From positions 762,810 through 826,809 of the forward strand of contig CANLOU010000003.1 of NCBI GenBank assembly GCA_947492995.1: DNA of 64,000 bases, written 5' to 3'. A program made the position numbers and the translations under genes. The notes beneath the pieces are model-generated. The model ran no database searches. It was not told the DNA's origin and saw nothing but the letters and a program-made list of their open reading frames with translations. This stretch comes from an uncultured Litoreibacter sp. (lineage in GTDB: Bacteria; Pseudomonadota; Alphaproteobacteria; Rhodobacterales; Rhodobacteraceae). Positions 8,302 to 14,479 of the stretch are shown here, piece by piece (positions within the stretch are counted from its first letter, which is position 1; each line of letters opens with the position of its first letter).

Positions 8302-10071
8302 TCAGCCGTCGAGGGCCGCGATTTCGGCGAGGATGCGGTCGCGGGTGCGGGTGGCAGACGCGTGGTCATAGGAGGTGTGTTCGGGGTCTAACACCGTCAA
8401 TGCGTCCTCGACATGAGACAGCGCCTCGTGCAGATGCGGGAGAGGCGCGTCGGTCGCGTCATGATCGGCGATGGCCTCTTCTGCGAGTGCCAAATTCTTC
8501 ATTGTCGTGGCCCAGTCCACGGGGTGGTCGGCTTTGGTGCGGACGGTGAGGGCGTCGCGAAAGGCGGTGACAGCCTCTGCCAGCAGGGCGGTGCCGTCCG
8601 GCCCGTCGGTGCGGATGCCTTGGTTGCTGAGAGCTGTGGCGAGGTTCTGGGTGGTCGTGGCCCATTGCACGGGGTGGTCGACTTTGGTGCGGACGGTGAG
8701 GGCGTCGCGATAGGCGGTGACGGCCTCTGCCAGCAGGGCGGTGCCGTCCGGTCCGTCGGTGCGGCTGCCTTGGTTGCGGAGGACGGCGGCGAGGTTCTGG
8801 GTGGTCCCGGCCCAGTGCACGGGGTGGTCGACTTTTGTGAGAACGGTGAGGGCGTCGCGATAGGCGGTGACGGCCTCTGCCAGCAGGGCGGTGCCGTCCG
8901 GCCCGTCGGTGCGGGTGCCTTGGTTGCGGAGGACGGCGGCGAGGTTCTGGGTGGTCCCGGCCCAGTACACGGGGTGGTCGACTTTGGTGAGAACGGTGAG
9001 TGCGTCGCGATAGGCGGTGACGGCCTCTGCCAGCAGGGCGGTGCCGTCCGGCCCGTCGGTGCGGATGCCTTGTTCTTGGAGGGCTGTGGCGAGGTTCTGG
9101 GTGGTAGTGGCCCAGTCCACGGGGTGGTCGACTTTGGTGCGGACGGTGAGGGCGTCGCGATAGGCGGTGACGGCCTCTGCCAGGAGGGCGGTGCCGTCCG
9201 GCCCGTCGGTGCGGATGCCTTGGTCAACGAGGGCATTGGCGAGGTTCTGGGTGTAGGCTGCCCAATCTCTTTGGTTTTGCGTATTTTGGAGCGCGTCTAT
9301 TGCGGGGCGGATGATTTCAATGGCACGGGGCAGGCCGGTGCCGCCGTATCGCAGGCCGTGGTTGTAGAGGTCCTTAAAGTATGAGTTACGGCGTATTGCC
9401 ATTTGGTCGACGTCGATGTCTCGGAAGGACTCTGCGGCTGCGGTGAAGATTTGGAAGGCTTGGTCGGGGCGGTTGCGGAGCAACGCGTTTTGGGCACGGG
9501 CTTCTTGGGTTGAGGAGAATATTTCGGCTTCGACCTCTGCCACGCGGGAGAGCAGGGTTTCAACTTCGTCGAAATCCAGCTTTTCGGCTGCGTGTTGGGC
9601 GGCGGCTTTGAGGTTGTGTGTGGCCTCGATCCGAGGGTCGATGTTTTCGATGATGGTGCGGTAGCTGCGGTATTCTTTTGCTTTTTGGGTGAGGAGTTGT
9701 TGGAGTTGGCCCTCTGAAAGCGTGTGTGGTGTTTCGATCTCGAACCGGGAGGCGAGGAGTTCGAGTTGGTCGCGTGTCAGCGCGCTGATGTTTTCAAGTT
9801 GATCTTTCGGGGACATCTGGGCGCGGTGTTGAAGCGCGTCAATTTCTTCGTCTGTGATCCCGAGCGCGTCGGAGAGGCGTTTGATGGTGGTGGTCGCGGG
9901 ATTGGCGACCTTTCCTGTTTCCAGCTTGGAGATATCGCCTTTGCGTTTCTCGGCCTCCTCAGCGTCAAGATTGGGATAGAGCGCACAGGCGAGTTGTCCT
10001 TGCGTCGTTTTGGTCTCCGCGCGTTTGCGTTTGATGAGACGGCCAAAGGCAGCGCCGAAACTGTCTTGCAT
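8302..10071 (-). CDS. HTH (XRE-type) protein with 50-residue TPR-like repeats
   Basis: A 589-residue protein. Residues about 8-70 form an XRE-type helix-turn-helix (FGRLIKRKRAETKTTQGQLA, then ISKLETGKVANP and IKRLSDALGITDEEI). A helical region follows, then a module with the motif LYNHGLRYGGTGL, five near-identical 50-residue repeats and a C-terminal cap ending AEIAALDG. Each repeat carries QNLA, RTDGPDGTALLAEAVTAYRD and a DHPV boundary, like the TPR units of peptide-sensing or scaffold proteins. The start ATG is preceded by GAAGG. The last three modules are shared with the protein at 16136-18154, but the N-terminus is not. A DNA-binding sensor is the simplest reading; its ligand and targets are unknown. 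Confidence 0.85.
   Translation of the reverse strand: MQDSFGAAFGRLIKRKRAETKTTQGQLACALYPNLDAEEAEKRKGDISKLETGKVANPATTTIKRLSDALGITDEEIDALQHRAQMSPKDQLENISALTRDQLELLASRFEIETPHTLSEGQLQQLLTQKAKEYRSYRTIIENIDPRIEATHNLKAAAQHAAEKLDFDEVETLLSRVAEVEAEIFSSTQEARAQNALLRNRPDQAFQIFTAAAESFRDIDVDQMAIRRNSYFKDLYNHGLRYGGTGLPRAIEIIRPAIDALQNTQNQRDWAAYTQNLANALVDQGIRTDGPDGTALLAEAVTAYRDALTVRTKVDHPVDWATTTQNLATALQEQGIRTDGPDGTALLAEAVTAYRDALTVLTKVDHPVYWAGTTQNLAAVLRNQGTRTDGPDGTALLAEAVTAYRDALTVLTKVDHPVHWAGTTQNLAAVLRNQGSRTDGPDGTALLAEAVTAYRDALTVRTKVDHPVQWATTTQNLATALSNQGIRTDGPDGTALLAEAVTAFRDALTVRTKADHPVDWATTMKNLALAEEAIADHDATDAPLPHLHEALSHVEDALTVLDPEHTSYDHASATRTRDRILAEIAALDG
8521..9270 (-). repeat. Five tandem 150-bp coding repeats
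   Basis: The unit boundary (ggggtggtcg on the plus strand) recurs at 8521, 8671, 8821, 8971 and 9121, exactly 150 bp apart. Identity between units is high at the DNA level, including at third codon positions, which implies recent duplication or gene conversion. The same unit recurs in the paralogous gene at 16352-17050. Confidence 0.9.
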
Positions 10072-10225
10072 CTCTAACCTTCCCTAACCACCGCTCAAAC
10101 TTTCAACCACTTTGTCTCAAACCTTTGGGGACCTGAAAAAGCGGTGGCACATCAGCACATTGGGCCCGTGGGCAATGATGCTCGCGAACTTGGCCGAGTT
10201 CAAATTAATTCGAAAGGTGATCGAA

Positions 10226-10372
10226 ATGTTTGAACTTATGAAGAAATTGTGGGGCCCGAAGGGGCTGAACCTTGCCTTGGCGGCGGTCTGCGTTGCGGGC
10301 GCGTTTGGGGCGTCGCCGATGGTGGTGTGTCTGGCGTCGGCTGCGATCTGCGTGGGGTTGGCGTTTTATTGA
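10226..10372 (+). CDS. 48-residue hydrophobic peptide ORF divergent from the HTH-repeat gene
   Basis: The ORF starts at an ATG preceded by AAAGGTGATCGAA, a good ribosome binding site. It encodes a basic N-terminus (MFELMKKLWGPKG) followed by two short hydrophobic stretches rich in Ala, Val and Cys. No family is recognised. It could be a membrane peptide, a small toxin, or a precursor peptide for the neighbouring HTH-repeat protein. Its stop codon lies seven bases from the conserved element at 10379. Coding status rests only on the ribosome binding site and composition. Confidence 0.45.
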   Translation: MFELMKKLWGPKGLNLALAAVCVAGAFGASPMVVCLASAAICVGLAFY

Positions 10373-10378
10373 GTGATT

Positions 10379-10498
10379 GGGATGGCTGGACGACTCGCGG
10401 CTGCGCCGACGCCCCGCCCGCCATCCCGTGTGTGGGGGGCTGTGGCTGATGGGTGCTGCTCTCGGTGATTTTCTTTGAAAATGCACCTGCCGCCCACT
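10379..10498 (-). ncRNA. Conserved structured intergenic element, copy 1
   Basis: This segment aligns over its full length with 18237-18360. A 45-base core differs at one position. The outer arms GGGATGG (10379-10385) and CCATCCC (10421-10427) can pair around an inner CGGC/GCCG hairpin. A second hairpin (10464-10487) pairs GGTG+ATTTTC with GAAAAT+CACC. Both arms of this second hairpin change together in copy 2. The orientation is set to match the flanking minus-strand genes but is not proven. Whether it is an RNA gene, a leader or a DNA element is open. Confidence 0.55.
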
Positions 10499-10529
10499 GC
10501 GCGTCTGCGCTTCGCTAGGGCAGACGCGC
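10499..10529 (-). terminator. Hairpin over the stop codon of the small lipoprotein gene
   Basis: Arms 10499-10508 and 10520-10529 are a perfect 10-bp inverted repeat (GCGCGTCTGC). The stop codon of the lipoprotein gene (10515-10517) sits in the loop. There is no T-run after it. The conserved element begins at the very next base. Confidence 0.6.
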
Positions 10530-10715
10530 GGGGCAGCCGGTGCCGCCTATGCCGTCGCCGCTGACGGCCTCCGCCGTGCAGTCGATGCCGTCCTTGGCCA
10601 AGGGGGCGGGGGCCTCGTTTAGGGCGGGCTCGACGATGATGACCTCGGCCTCCGGCGCGGGGGCTGCGCAGGCTGCGGCGAGCAGGAGCGTGAGGGCGGC
10701 GAGGGCGCGGGTCAT
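10515..10715 (-). CDS. Small lipoprotein
   Basis: A 66-residue protein with a lipobox (LLLAAAC) near residue 16, so it should be exported and lipidated. The mature part is short, with two further cysteines (DGIDC, GGTGC) that might form a disulfide. The ATG overlaps the stop of the upstream DUF6502-like gene by four bases. Its segment IIVEPALNEAPAPLA resembles the start of the mature VWA lipoprotein encoded divergently (VMVEPAIADTVAVEGAPLA), which hints that the two products belong to one envelope system. The function is unknown. Confidence 0.7.
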   Translation of the reverse strand: MTRALAALTLLLAAACAAPAPEAEVIIVEPALNEAPAPLAKDGIDCTAEAVSGDGIGGTGCPARLP

Positions 10716-11458
10716 TGGGCGTCATCCTGTTGGTCGGAGCGGGCGGGGTAGAAATAGGCCCCGGCCCTGAACCTATGGGTGGCGGCATCTGCGTGCAACG
10801 CCTTCATGGCAGCGGCCTGTTGGGAGAGCTCCTCGAACAGCGCCATTTGCCGGGTGTGGTGGTAGGTGGCGAGCTTTTGGGTCTGCGCCTCTGTCAGGCC
10901 GTCGTAATGGACCGCGCGCTCGAAATGGGGGGGCGTGTGGCCGGTGACGTTGTCGGTGGCGGCCGAGACGTGGTCGGCGAGGTTGTGGGCGAGGTAGCTG
11001 AGCTGGTCCTCGGAGCCCGCGAGCGGCTGGTAGGACCTGTGTTGCAGGGTGATTTGGTCTTGGTCAACGGCGATGGTGCCCGCGGCGTGCAGCGCGTCGA
11101 GCATCGTGCGGGGGTGGACGTCGCGGAGGATGGAGTGGGCCAGCGCCTCGAAGGAGGGGGCGGGACCGGATTTCGGGAGTGGGCGGCTTTGGTAGGCGGG
11201 GTCGGTCTGCCAGCGGGCGATGAGCGTGGCGAGGTGGTTGGGGCGTTCCTGACGGGGCGGCTCGGCGCGGAGGCGGGCGATGTCGCGGCGTTGCAGGCCG
11301 GTGACCACGGAGATGCGGCTGTCGGTTTTGGCACCGGCCCGCGTGGCGGCGGCGACGTAATGGGCTTTGAGCCGCTCGGCGAGGTCGGGGAAGGCGATGC
11401 CGCGCGCGACCATGAGGCGGGCGAGGGAGGCGAGCAGGGTGTCAAGGATCTGAAGCAT
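10712..11458 (-). CDS. DUF6502-like protein, probable regulator
   Basis: A 248-residue protein beginning MLQILDTLLASLARLMVARG, a pattern I associate with the DUF6502 family. The N-terminal half (FPDLAERLKAHYVAAA, ISVVTGLQRRDIARLRAE) looks like a helix-turn-helix that recognises DNA. The start at 11458 is preferred because the upstream in-frame ATG at 11476 lies inside a palindrome. No strong ribosome binding site is visible for either start. It is coupled to the small lipoprotein gene and divergent from the VWA lipoprotein gene. The palindromes in between suggest autoregulation, which is an inference. Confidence 0.7.
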   Translation of the reverse strand: MLQILDTLLASLARLMVARGIAFPDLAERLKAHYVAAATRAGAKTDSRISVVTGLQRRDIARLRAEPPRQERPNHLATLIARWQTDPAYQSRPLPKSGPAPSFEALAHSILRDVHPRTMLDALHAAGTIAVDQDQITLQHRSYQPLAGSEDQLSYLAHNLADHVSAATDNVTGHTPPHFERAVHYDGLTEAQTQKLATYHHTRQMALFEELSQQAAAMKALHADAATHRFRAGAYFYPARSDQQDDAQ

Positions 11459-11477
11459 AATGTGCATTTTGCACATT
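11459..11477. promoter_or_regulatory. Palindromic operator candidate 1
   Basis: AATGTGCATTTTGCACATT has perfect 8-bp arms around TTT. It directly abuts the preferred start codon of the DUF6502-like gene, so binding there would block its expression. Confidence 0.6.
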
Positions 11478-11506
11478 TTTGTTGACGAGGCCAGCGGAAT
11501 CGTGAG

Positions 11507-11523
11507 ATGTGCAATTTACACAT
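11507..11523. promoter_or_regulatory. Palindromic operator candidate 2
   Basis: ATGTGCAATTTACACAT is a 17-bp palindrome with one mismatched pair and matches operator candidate 1 at 14 of 17 positions. Their centres are 47 bp apart. It lies 19 bp before the start codon of the VWA lipoprotein gene. Confidence 0.6.
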
Positions 11524-11541
11524 TTTGTTTGGAGATGCCTC

Positions 11542-12858
11542 ATGACCCGTAGATTGCCTTTGACTTTGAACCGACGCCTCTGGGCCGGATTGGCTTTGGT
11601 GGGGGCGTTGTCTGCCTGCGAAAGCGGGGGCCTGCGCGAAGAGGCCGTGATGGTCGAGCCCGCCATCGCCGACACCGTAGCAGTTGAAGGCGCGCCTTTG
11701 GCGCTGGAGAGCCCGGCGGAAAGAGCGGTAGTGGTCAAGCGGGTGCCCTCGCGCAGCCCGCGGGCCCCGCGTCGGGGCGTGCTGACGGCGGGCGACATTG
11801 ACGACGCGCTGAACCTTGGGGCCTTTGCACGCTATCAGGGCGGGGCGGCAAAACGGCTGAAGCTGCCGCGCACCAACCTGTCGGCCCCGATTTTGGCGCG
11901 GATCACGGATTTCAACGGCCAGCCTGCGGCGGGCATGCGGGTCACGTTGCGCAAACCCGGCGCGGCGGAGCCGTTCTATAGCGGTTATTCCGGCGTGGAC
12001 GGGTTGGTCAGCGTGTTCCCGGCGGCCTACGGGCATGGGCGGCCCGGCAAGGTTGAGCTGCGGACCTTCCCTGAGGGGCAGGGTCAAGCGGTGACCCGCA
12101 TGATTGCGACCAACGGCAAGCGGGCCAGCGTGGAGGTAAACACCGATCAGGGGTGGAAACCGGATTTTCTGGATCTGGCCTTTGTTGTCGACACCACGGG
12201 CAGCATGGCCGACGAGCTGGCTTGGCTGACCAAGGAGCTGAAATCCATCGTGCGCCAAGCCAAGCGGGCCGCGCCCGGCGTTGACATCCGCTATGGGCTG
12301 ATTGTGTACCGGGACAGAGGCGACCAATATGTGGTGCGCAATTACGGGTTCACGAAGTCTCAATCCCAGATGCAGAAATGGCTGCGCGCCCAAAACGCGG
12401 GCGGCGGCGGGGATTACCCAGAGGCTGCGGCGCAGGCGCTGGCGGCGGGGGCCGCGCTGAACTGGCGTCGGGGCAAGGGGGAGCGGCTGATGTTCCACAT
12501 TGCCGATGCGCCTGCGCATAAGCGTGACGCGAAGGCCTATCTGAGTGCTGCGCGGAAGGCTGCGGCGCAGGACGTGCAAATTTTCGGGCTGGGGGCCAGC
12601 GGCGTTGGGGCGGAGTCGGAATTTCTGATGCGGCAAGCGTCTGTAGTGTCGAACGGGCGGTATCTTTTCCTGACCGATGACAGCGGCGTGGGCTACGGCC
12701 ACGCGGAGCCGACGATCAGTTGCTATCAGGTCTCAAAACTGAATGACCTGATGGTGCGGGTGCTGAAATCGGAGCTGTCTGGCAAGCGGGTGGAGGCCAA
12801 ATCCAGCGGCGTCATTCGCCAAGTCGGCAGCTATCGGCGCGGCGTTTGCCTGAATTGA
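11542..12858 (+). CDS. VWA-domain lipoprotein
   Basis: A 438-residue exported protein with lipobox LVGALSAC. The mature part begins with a Pro/Ala/Val-rich linker, then a carboxypeptidase-regulatory-like beta domain (ILARITDFNGQPAAGMRVTL, YSGVDGLVSVFPAAYG). A von Willebrand A domain follows with MIDAS motif DTTGSMADEL near residue 215. The start at 11542 has GGAG at proper spacing; the longer frame begins inside the palindrome region. VWA lipoproteins usually take part in envelope protein complexes. No partner is known here, but the divergent small lipoprotein with a similar linker is a candidate. Confidence 0.85.
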   Translation: MTRRLPLTLNRRLWAGLALVGALSACESGGLREEAVMVEPAIADTVAVEGAPLALESPAERAVVVKRVPSRSPRAPRRGVLTAGDIDDALNLGAFARYQGGAAKRLKLPRTNLSAPILARITDFNGQPAAGMRVTLRKPGAAEPFYSGYSGVDGLVSVFPAAYGHGRPGKVELRTFPEGQGQAVTRMIATNGKRASVEVNTDQGWKPDFLDLAFVVDTTGSMADELAWLTKELKSIVRQAKRAAPGVDIRYGLIVYRDRGDQYVVRNYGFTKSQSQMQKWLRAQNAGGGGDYPEAAAQALAAGAALNWRRGKGERLMFHIADAPAHKRDAKAYLSAARKAAAQDVQIFGLGASGVGAESEFLMRQASVVSNGRYLFLTDDSGVGYGHAEPTISCYQVSKLNDLMVRVLKSELSGKRVEAKSSGVIRQVGSYRRGVCLN

Positions 12859-12920
12859 GCAGGGTTTGGCCGGTATTGCTGCAGCGCCGCACAAGGGGTC
12901 TGCAGCGGCACACAGAACTA

Positions 12921-12932
12921 AACCGAACGGTT
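12921..12932. promoter_or_regulatory. AACCnnnnGGTT palindrome, site 1
   Basis: AACCGAACGGTT has 5-bp arms around AA and is followed by CA, as is a second site at 14386-14401. It lies 118 bp upstream of the secreted-protein start. TetR-type regulators often bind sites of this form, but no TetR gene is in the window. Confidence 0.4.
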
Positions 12933-12935
12933 CAA

Positions 12936-12960
12936 AAACTTGCGGCTGGCGTGCAAGTTT
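12936..12960. promoter_or_regulatory. Inverted repeat upstream of the secreted-protein leader
   Basis: AAACTTGC and GCAAGTTT form perfect 8-bp arms around a 9-base spacer. It sits between the AACCnnnnGGTT site and the structured leader, so it is either an operator or an upstream leader hairpin. Confidence 0.4.
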
Positions 12961-12971
12961 ACGCTGCGGCA

Positions 12972-13044
12972 GGTCCTTATCTTGAGTTGCATGAAAGCGG
13001 GGTTCCTTCCCTGACCCCGCTGTTCCCAACTGAAGATAAGGACC
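12972..13044 (+). promoter_or_regulatory. Structured 5' leader sequestering a ribosome binding site
   Basis: Three nested helices are visible. GGTCCTTATCTT (12972-12983) pairs perfectly with 13033-13044. AGTTG (12985-12989) pairs with 13027-13031. AGCGGGGT (12996-13003) pairs with 13014-13021. The distal strand of the 12-bp stem contains AAGGA at 13038-13042, the ribosome binding site for the ATG at 13050. Folding would therefore hide the site, as in riboregulators or RNA thermometers. The trigger is unknown. Confidence 0.7.
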
Positions 13045-13049
13045 ACATT

Positions 13050-13364
13050 ATGAAAACCCTTTTGATCCCTGCATTTGTTGCTTTGATGGCTGCCCCCGCT
13101 TTTGCTGATGCCGAAGATTTCGGTGAGAAGATGTTGGCGCAGAATGGCGACAACTCGACCGAGCAGACCATGGTGGTTGCCAAGCAAGCGCTGAGCGGCG
13201 ACGACTTGGACGACCGCATCATGACTGGCGGCCCTGAGATCGTCTCGCGTGCGGGCGGTAGCATCAGTGCCGGACATCAGGCGCTGGCCGACGCGATGGG
13301 CGTGAACGCATCTGACTTCACCGTCGCGGAATTGTCGGCAATGTTTATCGGCAAATACGACTAA
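13050..13364 (+). CDS. Small secreted protein
   Basis: A 104-residue protein with a Sec signal peptide (MKTLLIPAFVALMAAPAFA, cleavage expected after residue 19). The mature part is acidic and contains no cysteine. Its end, FTVAELSAMFIGKYD, resembles the tails of other small roseobacter secreted proteins. The start is fixed by the signal peptide and by AAGGA 8 bases upstream, inside the stable leader stem. Longer in-frame extensions read through that leader and are not credible. The function is unknown. Confidence 0.8.
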   Translation: MKTLLIPAFVALMAAPAFADAEDFGEKMLAQNGDNSTEQTMVVAKQALSGDDLDDRIMTGGPEIVSRAGGSISAGHQALADAMGVNASDFTVAELSAMFIGKYD

Positions 13365-13387
13365 GCCCTGCAGGCTTGGACTGTCTG

Positions 13388-13418
13388 GGCCAGCGGGGGA
13401 AACCTCGCTGGCCTTTTT
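13388..13418 (+). terminator. Rho-independent terminator
   Basis: GGCCAGCG (13388-13395) pairs with CGCTGGCC (13406-13413) and is followed by TTTTT. It ends the secreted-protein transcript before the convergent AraC-family gene. Confidence 0.85.
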
Positions 13419-13427
13419 CGTGGGCTG

Positions 13428-14282
13428 TTATGGCCGGAGGTTGGAGCGGTATTTGCCGGGGGTCGCGCCGTAGCTGGCGCGAAATGCGCGGGAGAAATGC
13501 GCCTGATCGGAGAAGCCGCAGCGTACCGCGATTTCGCCCAAGGACAGGCGGCCGTCTTGCAGGTGGATGCGGGCGGCGCGCAGGCGGACCTGTTTGACGA
13601 AGGCCATTGGCGACTGTCCGGTGCGTGTTTTGAATTTGCGGGCGAAGGTCGCCTCGCTCATCCCCGCGATGGCGGCGAGGGAGGCAGGAGTGATCTTGTG
13701 CTCCAGTCGCGCCTCTATGTGGTCGATGACCGCGCTGTAGGTTTTCAGATCGAAGGTGCCCGCGGGGCCCGGGTCGTGGATGCCGTAGTTGCGCACCATA
13801 TTGACAAGGAACACACGGGCCAGCGCGTCAAAGAGGACATCCGCCCCGACATCTTGGCGCAAGGAGGCGCCGTGCAGGTGATGCGCGGCCTTGGCCAATG
13901 CGGGGTCGTTGATGACCACCTCGTTTTCCAGCGTGTTGCCGGTGAGAAGCAGCCGCATGTCCAGCTCGATGAAACGCTGCAGCGCCTCGGGGTTGAGCCA
14001 GATCAGGATGACTTTGGCGGGGTCGAACCATTCCCACGTCACATCGCTGCCCTGCGGGGCCAGCGCGATGTCGCCCTTGTTCAGCGTGTAGTGATGGGTG
14101 ACGCCGTCGCGGATGGAGGCCGCGCGGATGGGCGCAAATTGCGCAGGCACCACGAGGCAATGCTGGTGTTCGGTATCGGCTTTGCGGCGACCGGGGCCGC
14201 CCTCGCAATAGCTGAAGCGCAGCACCCCGTTGGCCGCAGTAACGGACGGGGTGGGGTGGTCAGATGGCGCGTGGCGTCCCAT
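13428..14282 (-). CDS. AraC-family transcriptional regulator
   Basis: A 284-residue protein with an N-terminal cupin-like sensing region and two C-terminal helix-turn-helix motifs. The first is ASLAAIAGMSEATFARKFKTR and the second LGEIAVRCGFSDQAHFSRAFRA, followed by GATPGKYR. Length and layout are typical of AraC activators of catabolic or stress genes. It lies downstream of the mttB-family gene on the same strand, with 197 bp between that contain a palindrome at 14386-14401. The inducer is unknown, though a methylamine- or betaine-like compound is possible from context. Confidence 0.9.
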   Translation of the reverse strand: MGRHAPSDHPTPSVTAANGVLRFSYCEGGPGRRKADTEHQHCLVVPAQFAPIRAASIRDGVTHHYTLNKGDIALAPQGSDVTWEWFDPAKVILIWLNPEALQRFIELDMRLLLTGNTLENEVVINDPALAKAAHHLHGASLRQDVGADVLFDALARVFLVNMVRNYGIHDPGPAGTFDLKTYSAVIDHIEARLEHKITPASLAAIAGMSEATFARKFKTRTGQSPMAFVKQVRLRAARIHLQDGRLSLGEIAVRCGFSDQAHFSRAFRASYGATPGKYRSNLRP

Positions 14283-14385
14283 GTTGGTCTGTTCCTCGAT
14301 TGAACCGGAAATTGGTCACTCGGAAATCTTGCGGCCTTCTTGTGCTTCTAACGGCGTGGGGCTGCGTTTCTGTCGATATTAAATA

Positions 14386-14401
14386 TGAACCGTATGGTTC
14401 A
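14386..14401. promoter_or_regulatory. AACCnnnnGGTT palindrome, site 2
   Basis: TGAACCGTATGGTTCA has 6-bp arms around GTAT. It lies 104 bp upstream of the AraC-family start and shares AACCGnAyGGTTCA with site 1 near 12921. Confidence 0.45.
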
Positions 14402-14479
14402 CTTGTTATCAAAAGATGGGGAGGGGGGCTTGTCGGTTCAAGTAAGGATTATGCGCATCGGCGGATTGTTTCCGCACAG

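Noticed and set aside
8521..9270. Possible CRISPR-like array from regular repeats
   Set aside because: Units are 150 bp without unique spacers, in frame and coding; no cas genes are present.
8413..9384. Plus-strand ORF opposite the 150-bp repeats with glycine-rich repeat peptide
   Set aside because: Repeat character is inherited from the real gene on the minus strand; no start signal.
10226..10486. Shared peptide frames (MAGGASAQP-type) in the two copies of the intergenic element
   Set aside because: The frames match because DNA is conserved, but they lack ribosome binding sites and diverge immediately outside the core; compensatory changes in hairpin arms fit structure better than coding.
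10894..12702. Long minus-strand ORF across the DUF6502-like / VWA divergent region
   Set aside because: It covers a divergent promoter region with palindromes and is antisense to the VWA gene; composition is low-complexity Ser/Pro/Arg-rich.
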